Below, piece after piece: positions 12,237-24,769 of a DNA stretch of 64,000 nt (position 1 is its first letter; each line of letters begins with the position of its first letter). The notes beneath the pieces are model-generated. The model worked only from the letters and a program-made list of their open reading frames with translations, ran no database searches and was not told the origin of the DNA. Made by a program: the position numbers and the translations under genes. The DNA comes from Wurfbainia villosa (taxonomy: Eukaryota; Streptophyta; Magnoliopsida; Zingiberales; Zingiberaceae): NCBI GenBank assembly GCA_025175895.1, contig CM046000.1, positions 35,066,720 to 35,130,719 of the forward strand, in the 5' to 3' direction.

Positions 12237-12250
12237 AAAAAGGGGGAGAT
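12237..12250 (+). other. E2 polypurine tract
   Basis: AAAAAGGGGGAGAT directly before the 3' LTR. Confidence 0.92.
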
Positions 12251-12736
12251 TGTTAGGGCAATCAACTAGTGATATGGTTTCGATGTGTGTGGCGAAGGGT
12301 TTAAGTTAGGATGATTGGATTTGATATGTGCATTGGAGTCTTGCAGGACTTAGTAATTCGCACATGGAGCTTAGGCAAGTGTCACCACTCACAACCTCAT
12401 GCTTGAAACGGAGAAGGAGCATTGCAGAGTCATGTGCTTGATGCTGCCGAGGGACCACCGGACGAGATGACTTGAAGCGAAGCCAAGGAAGCAAACTTCA
12501 AGGGCAAGAGACGTGAAGGAGCATTGCTGAGCCATGCGCTTGATGCTGCCGAGGGACATGGCCGTGAATGAAGAGAGCTTCGGCGAGGGACTTCAAGTGA
12601 GATGAGAGAATGAATGAATTGTAAGTAGCTCATTAGGTGAACTTGGCCGAATGGTTGAGTGTTGCAGACTCGACCGCAAGGGTTGAGGTTTACCCGACCG
12701 TCGAAATCTCAAACGGATGTTAAGTTTGAGTTTTAC

Positions 12737-13052
12737 CCGGCATCTGTCGACTGCCATGTCATGGCAGTCGACTGCTCCAAGTCGATCGACAATCGACTGG
12801 TGTGGCTGATGAGTCAAGTCGACATCAGTTGACTGCTGAATGGGAGCAGTCGACTGATAGCACTTTGCATGGGCACAGAAGCTAGTCAAGCTCGTGGGTC
12901 ACTCGACTGGAAGTCGACATTAGTCGACTGATGATATCATCAGTCAACTGATCATATGACTATTGGAAAATTGGCCACGGATCCCGTGAATCTGACCTGG
13001 TCAGAAGCTGTTGGAGTCGACATCAGTCGACTGATGAAAGCATCAGTCGACT
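12737..13052. repeat. E2 U3 palindrome cluster
   Basis: Many full or partial ATCAGTCGACTGAT copies (perfect at 13022-13035), ending about 30 bp upstream of the TATA box. Confidence 0.85.
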
Positions 13053-13079
13053 AATAGTGTCCAATGGGAAGAATTGCTT

Positions 13080-13099
13080 CCTCTCTATAAAAAGAGAGG
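13080..13099 (+). promoter_or_regulatory. E2 3' LTR TATA box in an inverted repeat
   Basis: CCTCTCT (13080-13086), loop ATAAAA, AGAGAGG (13093-13099). Confidence 0.8.
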
Positions 13100-13508
13100 G
13101 TGGGGGCTTGTAGATGGTTAATGCTCATGCTCCAAACATTCTACTAAGTGCCCCACAAAGCTCCAACTCCTTCTTCTAGCTTTCTTTCATATCTATTGTA
13201 AAAGGAGTGCTTTCATTGGTGTAAAGGTTTACCTCCACCTTGCTTGGGCTAAAGGGCGAGATCAATAGTGGATTGGTTTCGTAGTGATTCACAGGAGATG
13301 AATCAGACCATGGATTAGCGGCGAGGCCGTGAACCACGTTACATATTGTGTTAGCATTGTTTATCTTTTGTTTTGCTCTTAATTGTCTTTGATTTGTATT
13401 TTCCGCTTGCGCTAACGTTAATTGTAGATGATTAAGAACGACTTCCATCTATGTACACGAAAGAGGACTATTCACTCCCCCCTCTAGTCGGCCACCATCG
13501 TTCCTACA

Positions 13509-14515
13509 GTCCTTGCTTTGAGTGCCTTGGCCTTCCCCTTTTCCTTGGCCTTCTTTTCTTCTTCCTTCTTCTTGCTCCCCTTCTTCTTTTCTTCTTTTCT
13601 CCTCCTTTCTTCTTTGCTCTTGTTCAAAAGGGACAATCATTTCTTATATGTCCCTCTTGTTGGCAATTATAGCAAATTATCTTCCTCTTGTGCCTTCTTC
13701 TATCATAAGATTTGTTAAATTTTAAATTTTTCAAAGCACGTCTTACCTTCCTTACCATATAAGCATCTTCATTACTATTCATGGAGGAGGAGGAGGATGC
13801 TTCATCGGATGAGGAGGGAGTCTCCATCTTCTTCTTCTTCCCCTTGTTGGCTACAGCGCCACTCCCCTTGATGGCTTGATGCTTGATTTTTTACTTATTC
13901 CCTCAAGCCTTGTCTCATGTAGCTCCATGGTGGAGAAGAATTCCTCTAGAGTGCTCACTTCTAGATTTTTGGAGATATAGAACGAGTCCACCATTGAACT
14001 CAATTTCTATGACCAGAGAAAGGCATCTATAGCCTTCATTACCATATCCTGATTCGAAAGTTTTTCTCCTACACTTGTTAGTCCAATTAAAATTTCTTTA
14101 AACTTAGCATGTAAAGAATTTACCTTTTCTCCCTTTTCGAGTTGATGTTGCTTAATTGGGAGCAAAGGAGGTCTCTCCTTGCAAGCTTGGCCTCGGAAGT
14201 TCCTTCATGGAGTTCCACCAACCTCTCCCACATTTCTTTGGCGCTTGCACATTCTCCTATCCGATTCACTTCTTGTTGGGGGAGTACGTTGTAAAGATGG
14301 TGCTTTGCCTTTGAGTTCGCCAAGTACTCTTCCCTTTGCTTTTTAGTCCATCTAGACTTCTCGATTAGCTTCCCTTCTTCATCCTTAAGTATCTCGAAAC
14401 CATTTTCCATTATTAATAAAATTTCAAAGTCAGTTTCGAAGAATACCTCCATGTGTTTCTTCCACCATGCAAATTCCCCTTCAAACTTCGACAGATGAAT
14501 ATTAGAGCCAACCAT
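13509..14515 (-). pseudogene. gag: E3 gag, 5' part, frameshifted and truncated
   Basis: Begins MVGSNIHLSKFEGEF (14515) and stays in frame through the N-terminal gag domain to about 14120, where it shifts frame. Later frames carry the Ser-rich segment and the zinc knuckle (CYNCQQEGHIRNDC, around 13665), then a stop and the Lys/Arg-rich stretch. It is cut at 13509 by the end of E2, at the segment matching 10180-10195 of E2. Confidence 0.85.
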
Positions 14516-14564
14516 CCTTGATGTAGTGCTTGTTGCAGCGGTTAGTCCTCGACAAGCTACCTTG

Positions 14565-14576
14565 GCTCTGATACCA
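14565..14576 (-). other. E3 primer-binding site
   Basis: Minus-strand TGGTATCAGAGC, two bases from the LTR. Confidence 0.93.
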
Positions 14577-14578
14577 CT

Positions 14579-15569
14579 TGTAGGAACGTAGGTGGCTGGC
14601 TAGACGAAGGTGAATAGCCCTCTTTCGTCGTATGATGGAATTGCTTGTCTACAAATGTAGTTAGCGCAACGGAAACAAAACTAAACAAGCAATTTAGACA
14701 ACGCAAAGATAAAACAATGCTAACACCAATATGTAACGTGGTTCATGGCCTCGTCGCTAATCCACGGTCCAATTCATCTCCAGTGAATCACTCTGAAACC
14801 AATCCAATATCGGTCTCTCCCTTTAGCCAAAGCAAGGTGGGGGTAAACCTTCTTATAACCCAAACACTCTTTCTTATAATAGAATTTAGCTAAGAACAAG
14901 TAAGAAGAGTGGGAAGACGTTTTGGGCACTTGGGTGTTGTTAGGAGTTAAAGCATTAGGCACCCCAAGTGTCCAAGGGCTCCTTATAGAGAAGAGCCTTT
15001 TCTTCCCGTTAACACAGCGGCAGTCGACTGATGCCCCGATCAGTCGACTGACCCTGTAGCCATTGCCCAATAACGACTTCTTTCATGTTGGATTCTAACC
15101 AATGGCTCCCACATCAGTCAACTGATATTCCCATCGATCGGTGATGGAGCTATCGATCAGTGTCGAGTGAGCACTGATCGATCACCATTCGTCACCGAAA
15201 CCCTCGCCGATCATCGATGCCATCATCGATCGTGGTGGTCTCAGCGATCACGCCAACTGGCGATCGTGATAGAACATGAACGGACTTCGTATACCAAGCG
15301 AGTCACGATCGATTGGAGCGATCATGTCATGTCATGGCGGTTCGATGTCGAGAAAACCCATCTAACACTTAGCCATTTTAGCCAAGTTCACCTAATGAGC
15401 TACTTACATTTCACTCATTCTCTCATCTCAATTGAAGTGCCTCACCGAAGGTCTCTTTCTTCGCAGCCACATCCCTCGACAACATCAAGCGCACGGCTCT
15501 GCAATGCTTCTTCGTGTCTCTTGCCCTCGAAGTCTGCTTCCTTGGCTTCACTTCAAGTCATCTCATCCC
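14579..15569 (-). repeat. E3 5' LTR, first segment
   Basis: Starts TGTAGGAACG. TATA sequence near 14982-14990 inside an imperfect inverted repeat (GGCTC at 14977-14981, GAGCC at 14993-14997). The palindrome cluster at 15010-15310 mixes two cores, AGTCGACT and CGATCG. Interrupted by E4; continues at 30905. Confidence 0.88.
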
Positions 15570-16332
15570 TGTAGGAATTGCTTCGGAGGCTCATTGGCTC
15601 CCATGTCCCCGGATTAAAATTTTCACTAATGAAAAACTAATCCGGATGGGATGAGTTTCCTAAGCACAACTAATTCATCGTCGTGCTAACAACTTGAGTG
15701 ATCGCTTGAACAAACTAGTTGTTCAAACAACAAAACTCTTCTAGTAGGTTAGCCGCGGAAGAGACGACGGACGGATCGCCGGTTTTTGTGTTTATCTTCG
15801 GGGTCCATGATTATACAAATACATATGGATGTAGACATGTATAACCAACACATACAAACATATTAATAAGAACATGCAAAGATCAATAATAAAACTTGTA
15901 AAACTTTTATACCTCTCGATCTTCTATCGTATGTCCTAACCTCCTTGTAGACTTCGTGTGGGCGAAGATCCTCCACAAGTTGAAGCTTCCTAGAACACGA
16001 TCTTCTTTCCTTGCTCACTCCGAACAAGAAGAAGTATGGAAACAAAACTCATCTCTTATCTAGGACCAACCATCAAGCTCCAAGCATGATGTTTGCCGCC
16101 GGCCCAAAGAGGATAAAAGGAATTGTCGACCAACCTTGAAGAAGGTTGCGGCCGGCCAACCTTGATAGAGAAGAGGAGAGAATGCTCCGGCCAAGAGAGG
16201 AAGATGAGAAGCCAATCCCTTACCTTCTTGCCGCCGGCCACACACCATGGACAATGGGCGCCGCCCAAAGATTAGGGTTCTAAACCCTAATCTTGCTGCC
16301 CAAGCATTAGGGTTCTAAACCCTAATGTTGCC

Positions 16333-17519
16333 TGTAGGGGATCGGTACGGCCGGCTAGAGGGGGGTGAATAGCCCTTTTCGTTTGGATGTCGGTATTTGC
16401 TCGTCTACAAGACTAATTAGCGCAAGCGGAAGACTAATAAAGACAAGCAAATAGAGATACAAGAAAACAAACGCTAACAAAGAATGTAACGTGGTTCACG
16501 GCTACGCCGCTAATCCACGGTCCCCGATTCGTCCTCGGTGAATCACTCCGCTAAACCAATCCACTAAATAGTCTCTCCTTTGCACCAAGCTAGGTGGAGG
16601 TAACCTTTACAATCAAGATCACTCTTCTTACAAATAGAATGGAGTAAAAGCGAGTAAGAAGAGTTTAGAGCTTGTGGGGCACTAGGAAGATTACTTAGAG
16701 CATAAGCATTAGCCTCTCAAAGGCTTACACCCTCTCTTTTTATAGAGAGGCTTTCTTCCGTTGGCGCCATCGATCATTGCCGCCCTTGGCGATCGGCTGC
16801 GTCACTCTAGCGGCCTCGAACACGTCGGATCCCGGCCGTTGTAGTCAGCGGAACTCTTAGCGATCGGTGATGGACCTCATCGATCATTGCTCCGTAATCG
16901 CGCCCGATCGGCTACGAGCGGTCTAATGGCGAAACCCTATTGACCCGATCATTTGCGCCTTGGCGGATCGTGATAATCTTAGCGATCGGCCCCGTATGGC
17001 GATCATTCTGGCCTAATCCGATCGATCGTATACGGTCGAACTCACTCGACTCGGAAGCGATCATTGCCATGACATAGCGATCGGCGGTGTCGAGAAAACC
17101 CATCCGACACTTGGCCAAATGGCCAAGATTTCACCTAAACTACCCTTCCCGGGTTACAATCGCTCCTCTCATTTCTCGAGTCCCTCGCCTTGAAGTTCTC
17201 TTCGTTCGGCCACGTCCTCGCGGCCATCGGTAGCGGCTCTGCAATGCTCCTTGGCGTCTCTTGCCTCGAAGTCTACTTCCTCGGCTTCCTCCAAGCTTCT
17301 CGTCGCGGTCCCTCGGATGCTCCAAGCGCCGCGGCTTCCATAAGCTATCCTTCACCGACTCAAGGCACGAGTCATGAGATGTGAAACTCGCCACGGCTCC
17401 ATGTGCGAATTACTAAGTCCTGCACGACTTCAACGCACATATCACATCAACATATCAAACTAACTTAAACCCTTTGCCACACCATCAAAACCATATTACG
17501 GCAAGAGATTGCCCTAACA
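16333..17519 (-). repeat. Solo LTR of the gag-only family (1187 bp)
   Basis: Starts TGTAGGGG and ends CCCTAACA, flanked by a perfect TTGCC duplication (16328-16332, 17520-17524). The other E4 LTR has the empty site, with one TTGCC at 23924-23928. The TATA box sits in a perfect inverted repeat (CCTCTCT 16731-16737, AGAGAGG 16744-16750). The upstream palindromes are of the CGATCG type rather than AGTCGACT. Confidence 0.95.
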
Positions 17520-17585
17520 TTGCCTCCCAAGGTCTCTCCCAAAACCCTAACCTCTTAGCATTAGGTTGCCGCCCAAGCCAATGCC

Positions 17586-17599
17586 CTCTATTTATAGAG
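17586..17599 (-). promoter_or_regulatory. E4 3' LTR TATA box
   Basis: CTCTA-TTTA-TAGAG, a perfect 5-bp inverted repeat; on the minus strand CTATAAATAGAG. The repeat in the other LTR lies near 23988-24003. Confidence 0.8.
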
Positions 17600-17619
17600 T
17601 TAGGCTTAAGCCTCTTTTA

Positions 17620-17880
17620 ATCTCCACCGTCGGATCTAGGGTTTTCATCCCAACCGTCGGATCTAGGGTTTCATCCCAACCGTCGGATCTAGGGTTTCAT
17701 CCCAATCATCGGATCTAGGGTTTCATCCCAACCGTCGGATCTAGGGATTTAATCTCCACCGTCGGTTCTAGGGATTTAATCTCAACCGTCAGTTCTAGGG
17801 ATTTAATCTCCACCGTCGGATCTAGAGATTTAATCTCAACCGTCGGTTCTAGAGTTTTGTTTTCCATCCTTGGATCTAGA
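17620..17880. repeat. 26/27-bp tandem array, E4 3' LTR
   Basis: About ten units of the type ACCGTCGGATCTAGGG plus TTTCATCCCA or ATTTAATCTCC, just upstream of the TATA box in element orientation. The matching array in the 5' LTR (24025-24132 and 28435-28575) is split by the giant insert. Confidence 0.92.
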
Positions 17881-18791
17881 CTTCATGAGGATTATATTAG
17901 GCTACGATAGGGACCATGAGGAGGAGTTGGATCTTGGCCACCCGATGGATCGGAACCACACAAACTTGATCCATCAATGATGTTCCATTCCACTAGAGGA
18001 TCATCATTGAATTACCTCACCAACCCCCATAAATTAATATGGGCTCCATATATTATTTGTACATCCATCTCCCCGTGTTTAAGATATCGAATGTCCATCA
18101 ATTGATTGATTTACTGACCATCAATCAATTAACATCTAACTCCTTGAGTAGTACCACTCAACCTTATCATCATGTTGACTAAGTCAACCTGCAGGGTTTA
18201 CATGATGAACCTTATGAGCTCCTCAAGGGGACATCATCAACCTAATATATAGGACACGGTTTCCTCCTATAATCAACGGCACACCATGTAAATAATATCA
18301 TTTCCCAACTTACCGGACATATTGATTTGATCCATAGAAATCTCACCCTTTGGTAAATCAAAGAAATAAATACTAAGTACATGTGCCCGTTATTGTATTG
18401 GGATTAAGAGCATGTACAACATAATATCCGAAGTCTGATTCAATTATGTAGTCAGCAATAAATTGAATCACCTCTATGTCGGTCCTGCTCAATACACCTA
18501 AGTGTACTAGTGTAACTCTATGTTCAAGATAAAACAATACCAAGCTACACTACAACCATGCCAATGGTTTGTCCAAAACCATCTTGGTTGTGAGCCTCTA
18601 CTTATATTCTACAAGGGACTGATAACATGATCTTCTATGCCACACCAAGCACCATGTTATCTACAATGTAAAATATTAGACAATATGCACACATATAATA
18701 AATATAAAGTGCAAACAATGATCATGTGATTCTTATTTCAAAATAATAATGTTCATACAAAAAAGCTAGGCTTTCAGTATACATCCCAACA

Positions 18792-18806
18792 ATCTCCCAC
18801 TTATAC
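18792..18806 (-). other. E4 polypurine tract
   Basis: Minus-strand GTATAAGTGGGAGAT directly before the 3' LTR. Confidence 0.88.
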
Positions 18807-18824
18807 TAAAAGACTATGCTGTCA

Positions 18825-21780
18825 TCACACTGCCATACATCTGATTCCCCTTCCCTCCACATGCCTATCAAAGCTCTCGCTAGAAGGGCCTTAGTGAAAG
18901 GGTCTACCATGTCATCCTTTGATGCAATCTAGGCGACAGCAACTTCTACCTCCTTTATGATTTCTCGTATCAGGTGGTACTTGCGCTCTATGTGTTTACT
19001 CGCCTTATGGGCTCATGGTTCCTTCGAGTTTGCAACTGCACCATTATTATCACAATAAATTGTGATATTTCTGGGCAAACCAGGAATCACATCCAAGTCC
19101 ATCAGGAAGTTCCTGAGCCACACAGCTTCTTTGGCCGCCTAAGAGGCTGCCACATACTCAGCTTCTATGGTGGAGTCCGCCACGCATTTTCTGCTGGACA
19201 CTCCTCCATACAATGGCTCCACCTCCCAAAGTAAACACAAAACCTGAGGTAGACTTACTGTTATCCCTTTCAGATTGGAAATCGGAATCTATGTAACCCA
19301 CAGGGAGTAATTGGTCTGCCCGGTAAACTAGCATATAATCCCTAGTCCTTCTCAGGCACTATAATATATGCTTTACCGCAGTCCAATGTCCCTGTCCTGG
19401 ATTACTCTGATATCTGCTGACCATGCCCACAGCATAGCAGATATCGGGTCTCATACATAGCATCGTATACATGAGGCTTCCTACTGTCGAAGCATAAGGA
19501 ACCGTCTTCATCTCCTCTATCTCCTCAGATGATCTAGGACACATCTCCTTAGATAAAGGAACTCCATACCTGAAAGGTAGAAAACCTTTCTTGGAGTTTT
19601 GCATGCTAAAACGATCCATAATCGTGTCTATGTATGAAGCTTGGGATTAGCACACTAACCTTGATCCCAAGGATGTGTCCCACTTCTCCCAAGTCCTTCA
19701 AAATTGTTTGGACAACCATACCCTTACGTCCGATAACACTCCAATATTGTTGCCAACTACCAAAATATTATCTACGTATAGTATAAGAAATACCACTACG
19801 TTTCTGTCACATCTCTTGTATACACAAGACTCATCCGGACTTTGAATAAATCCATAAGTCTGGATTTACCTCATCAAAGTGGATGTTCCAAGACCTCGAA
19901 GCTTGCTTCAATCCATAAATGGACCAATTAAGCTTACATACAAGATGCTCTTTGCCCTTAGCAATGAATCCCTCTGGTTGCTTCATATAGATGTTCTCCT
20001 CAAGACTTCCATTAAGGAAAGCTGTCTTGACATCCATCTGCCACACCTTATAATCCATATGAGCTACTATGCATAAGAGCTCCCAAACCTGATTTGAATC
20101 CATAGATTCAATCTCAGTATTTATTGCACTTTGCAAAGATGCTGCATCTATATCTTGGATTGCCTCGTCATATGTCCAGGGATCTGGTTCATGTTCGCCA
20201 GGGACCAAATCGGAAGATTCTCCCAAGAACATGAATCTATCAGGCTGTCTCACAACCCTCCCACTACGACGAGGTATCACCTGTGTATCCTCTATGACAC
20301 GCGGTGCAGTGACATGTGGTATATCCTCTTGTACCGGTGGTACTGAAGTCGGGACTTCCCCTGTCAACTCCTCAAGAACAATCCTACTCGTGGGCTTGTG
20401 GTTCATCACATAGTCCTCCTCTAGAAATCTGGTATTCGTACTAACGATCACCCTCTGATCTCTAGGACTATAAAAACAAACCACCCTTCGTTCCTTTAGG
20501 GTACCCCACGAACATGCACACTTCTGTACGAGGTTCCAACTTACCAGCATCAGCCTTCAGCACATGTGCTGGACTACCCCAAATCCGAATATGTCTTAGA
20601 CTAGGCTTTCGCCCAGTCCACAATTCTGTGGGAGTAGAAGGTACTGACTTAGATGGAACCAAGTTCAGAATGTGTGATGCCGTTTCCAGAGCAAACTCCC
20701 AGAACGAATCAGGTAACTCAGAATAACTCATCATCGATCTGACCATCTCCATAAGAGTCCTATTCCTTCGCTCCGCCACACCATTCTGCTGGGGTGTGCC
20801 AGGTGCGGACAATTGGGATTGAATCCCAGCCTCTGATAAGTAACTCCTAAACTCTCCCAAGAGGTACTCACCACCATGATCAGATCGCAGTGTCTTGATA
20901 CTTTTACCTTGACGGTTCTCCACATCAGCCTTGAATTCTTTGAATCTGTCAAAACATTCATACTTGCGGCACATCAAGTAAATGTATCCATACCTTGAAT
21001 AATTGTCTATAAAAGAGACGAAGTATTCAAAGCCACCTCTAGCCTGGATAGACATAGGACCGCACAGATCAGAATGAACCAATTCTAACACATCTTTGGC
21101 CCTATACCCCTTGGCCTTGAAAGGCCTCTTGGTCATTTTACCTTCCAAGCAAGATCCGCAGGTTTGGAGATCCTCCACCACTAATGAACCCAAAGGTCCA
21201 TCAGCTATCAACCTTTGAATTCTACTCAGGTTAATATGACCAAGTCTTAGGTACCAAAGATATGTCTGGTTCATTTTCGAAGGTTCTTTTCTCTTATTGG
21301 ACTTAGAAGATGAGTTATTCACTTCTATATGCATCGTGGGAGCTTTTGGTTCAAGAGTATACAAATTGCCAACCAATGTACCTGAACAGATAATCTCTCT
21401 ATTTCTTTTTATAACAACTCTGTCATTAAAAGAAATAGAATATCCATCCATAAACAATTTAGAAACCGAAATCAAATTCTTTCTAAATGTAGGTACATAA
21501 AGACAATTTCTCAAAACCAAAACTTTATTTCTATCAAACGATAAATAAATGTCTCCCACTGCAATAGCCGCTACCTTTGTAGCATTGCCCATGTAGACGG
21601 TAATTTCTCCTTCAGCTAGTCGTCGGGTTTCCTGGAACCCCTGCAAAGAATTGCAGACATGATCAGTGGCTCCCGTATCTACACACCAGGTACCGGTAGA
21701 TAACACCACTAAACATGTTTCAACGACTAAGGCAGAAGATATACCTTTGTTCTGCTTAAGGTTGGGGAAGTCTTTCTTCT
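18825..21780 (-). pseudogene. pol: E4 pol, RT deleted and mutated
   Basis: The 21709-20468 segment holds protease (CVDTGATDHVC, active site intact), the integrase zinc-binding region and a full catalytic core (D in HSDLCG, D in SDHGGEY, E in NGVAERRNRT). The frame shifts near 20490-20550. The next part joins SNQVWELL directly to [21 protein letters not shown]. Compared with E5, about 70 residues of the RT fingers are missing (junction near 20076). The RT active site reads YVDN, with the second Asp codon at 19767-19769 changed to Asn. Further small deletions precede the RNase H remnant, which ends at a stop at 18825. Confidence 0.9.
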
Positions 21781-21844
21781 CATGTCCAGTCTATTTACAA
21801 GTGAAGCACTTGCCTTTCGGCTTCTTCACTCCTCCCTGAGATCC

Positions 21845-22105
21845 TCACACCACCTTTGCTCCATCTTGTTTCTTCTTCTTCTTGCCTTTCGGCTTAGAAG
21901 TAGAAACCTTCTGTGCAACCATGGCTTCCTTCCTAGCAACTCGATTCTGGTATCCGAAAAGTTCCTTTTCCCTAGAATCATCCGCAGGCCTAGGAGGACA
22001 CTCATCGACAGTTAAGACACTATCCAAATTTCTTTTCCAATCATTATTATTTGGGTACAGTAAGTTTATTTCTTTTAATATCACAGCAAATGGGTTGAAA
22101 GCCAT
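21845..22105 (-). pseudogene. gag: E4 gag, internally deleted
   Basis: The N-terminus MAFNPFAVILKEINLLYPNNN looks like a true gag start. After RKEAM the sequence jumps to VAQKVSTSKPKGKKKKK. In E5 these two points are about 90 residues apart, so most of the capsid region is gone. Both deletion edges carry an AM codon pair, which suggests repair between short repeats. The zinc-knuckle area (21770-21845) is also damaged. Confidence 0.85.
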
Positions 22106-23149
22106 TTGAAAATCCTAAGAATCACAATGATCAAAATATTAGATTTCAAATATTATTGATTCCTCAAAACAATAAAATTCCGAAATCAACCAACACCTCA
22201 AAACACTGAGAATATCGCATGCCACGATAGTGTGGACGTATACGAATTCTACATTTGTAAGAGGAGGTTTTACCCATTAATTTTATTATCTTGTCAACCT
22301 TACTTTTTGACAAATAAAATTAATAGTTGGTTCCTCTTTGGCCCTACAAATAAAAGCAGTGACTCCGATGGGGAGGATGCTTTTATTTGCATCTAAGTGT
22401 GCACCATTACACGATACTAAGGGAATTATTTCGGATTATGTGCCTTACCGCTGTGGAAGTACTCATGCTCCTAGATAATTTCCTATAACCATTATTTGAC
22501 CTAGTGATCCGCAAACAAACCCATCAGCAGGGAGGAAGGCACTCAGAGCCGACACGCAAGTTTGTTGCATCACACGTCAAATTGTAATGGAGGCCGCGGG
22601 AATTAATTAAAATATCCCTCTCCCACTTAGTAAATTGAAAATGAGGAATTTTCAAGCACACACAACATGCATATAAAACAAATCAGCAATAAATATGGAA
22701 AAAATAGAATTTTTCCAACTATTATGGCTTTGTTCTCCAATATGTATCCTATCGTGTCGCCACCTCGTCCGCTCTACCTTTTCCCGTGCGCAAGTCACCA
22801 AAGAGATCCAAGCCGAGATAAACTATTTTAATTTACATCCATCGATCCTATACTCCACGAAGGAGTGTACAAATAATCTAGATCGAAAGTAAACTAAAAT
22901 GATGGGCTAAACAATGCCGTATTTAATTACAAAAATTAAATACTAATCTAGCCTCATCAACCCCGAGGATTCAAATAATATACAATCACACACAAACAAT
23001 CACATACACACATATAGCCATAATAGTCGGATCTTATGCCTGCAACCAAAAAAGTTAGCCTACGCACATCCTACTATTATTCGGCATACTCAATATATGA
23101 TATGTGCATGAAAGTAACTGAATCCAAAACACACAAAACTAGAAACCGT
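22106..23149 (-). other. E4 5' leader with two strong hairpins
   Basis: Non-coding. Hairpin 1 (22276-22324): ATTAATTTTATT pairs with AATAAAATTAAT, and inside it TTGTCA pairs with TGACA(A), with a 3-nt bulge. Hairpin 2: CAAATAAAAGCA (22347-22358) pairs perfectly with 22378-22389 across a 19-nt loop. The stretch 22560-23149 matches the E5 leader. Confidence 0.85.
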
Positions 23150-23162
23150 GGCTCTGATACCA
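23150..23162 (-). other. E4 primer-binding site
   Basis: Minus-strand TGGTATCAGAGCC, three bases from the LTR. Confidence 0.94.
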
Positions 23163-24769
23163 TTTTGTAGGTATTGCTTCGGAGGCTCATTGGCTCCCAT
23201 GTCCCCGGATTAAAATTTTCACTAATGAAAAACTAATCTGGATGGGATGAGTTTCCTAAGCACAATCAATTCGTCATCGTGCTAACAACTTGAGTGATCG
23301 CTTGAACAAACTAGTTGTTCAAGCAACAAAACTCTTCTAGTCGGTTAGCCGCGGAAGAGACGACGAACGGATCGCCGGTTTTTGTGTTTATCTTCGGGGT
23401 CCATGATTATACAAATACATATGGATGTAGACATGTATAACCAACACATACAAACATATTAATAAGAACATGCAAAGATCAATAATAAAACTTGTAAAAT
23501 TTTTATACCTCTCGATCTTCTATCGTATGTCCTAACCTCCTTGTAGACTTCGTGTGGGTGAAGATCCTCCACAAGTTGAAGCTTCCTAGAACACGATCTT
23601 CTTTCCTTGCTCGCTACGAACAAGAAGAAGTATGGAAACAAAACTCATCTCTTATCTAGGACCAACCATCAAGCTCCAAGCATGATGTTTGCCGCCAACC
23701 CAAAGAGGATAAAAGGAATTGCCGACCAACCTTGAAGAAGGTTTCCGCCGGCCAACCTTGATAGAGAAGAGAAGAGAATGCTCCGGCCAAGAGAGAAAGA
23801 TGAGAAGCCAATCCCTTACCTTCTTGCCGCTGGCCACACACCATGGACAATGGGCGCCGCCCAAAGATTAGGGTTCTAAACCCTAATCTTGCCGCCCAAG
23901 CATTAGGGTTCTAAACCCTAATGTTGCCGCCCGAGGTCTCTCCCAAAACCCTAACCTCTTAGCATTAGGTTGCCGCCCAAGCCAATGCCCTCTATTTATA
24001 GAGTTAGGCTTAAGCCTCCTTTAATCTCCACCGTCGAATCTAGGGTTTTCATCCCAACCGTCGGATCTAGGGTTTCATCCCAACCGTTGGATCTAGGGTT
24101 TCATCTCAACCGTCGGATCTAGGGTTTCATCCTGTAATGCCCGCCCTTATCTGCCCTCAGGGCGACGCTACTTTTTTTTTTTTTAACATAACATATATGG
24201 ATCATTTCACAATCTACATACTTAAACATGTTATCATGGCTTAAACCTTCTTTTATACATGCATCACATATCATATTCATAATTAGCATGTTAACATATC
24301 TTATCTCATTTTATAACATGCATAACATGAAGATTCATTCATGAGTTCTAACATATCAAACTTTCTTAAGTAATTGAACAGTAATATAACTAAGCAACAT
24401 CCAACATGGTACTAATAAATCACAAGTCTTATAAGCGGAAGCAATGTCTTAAGTTGTTCATTGAGCACATAAATATAAGCAGATAGTAATAGGGTCTTTC
24501 TCCACCATGCCATTATCACACACACTTGGCCCCTCCTTCTACTTCCTCTAGTTCATGTTTCCTTCGTCTGCAGTATATGGACAACATAAACTATAAGCAT
24601 ATAGCTTAGTAAGATTCTTGCCTACTCACAAAAGCCACAAACTTCATCAAATAATTAGACAACATGAGCATACTAGCATAAACAACATAAGTAGTGCATA
24701 ACAACACTACACATCAGCATACTAACGTAATGAAACATAAGCATGGCATAAAATTTACATAAGCATACA

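Larger units (their letters stand above)
8441..13508 (+). mobile_element. E2: gag-only Sirevirus-type element
   Basis: Plus strand: truncated 5' LTR (8441-9136), primer-binding site, gag (9198-10887), 1.35 kb without coding potential, polypurine tract and full 3' LTR (12251-13508). No protease, integrase, RT or RNase H motif is present, and gag ends naturally at a stop after its conserved WVPK motif. It interrupts the gag of E3 at 13508/13509. Its own 5' LTR was later split by E1. E6 has the same layout, so this is a family structure rather than damage to one copy. Confidence 0.92.
12251..13508 (+). repeat. E2 3' LTR (1258 bp)
   Basis: Starts TGTTAGGG and ends CCTACA. Contains the palindrome cluster (12737-13052), the TATA inverted repeat (13080-13099) and the C7 tract motif near the end. 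Followed by GTCCT at 13509-13513, one side of the expected target duplication. Confidence 0.95.
15570..18791 (-). repeat. E4 3' LTR, with a solo LTR inside
   Basis: Starts TGTAGGAATTGC and ends CCCAACA. Contains the solo LTR 16333-17519. It carries a tandem array at 17620-17880 and a TATA box at 17586-17599 on the minus strand. Confidence 0.93.
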
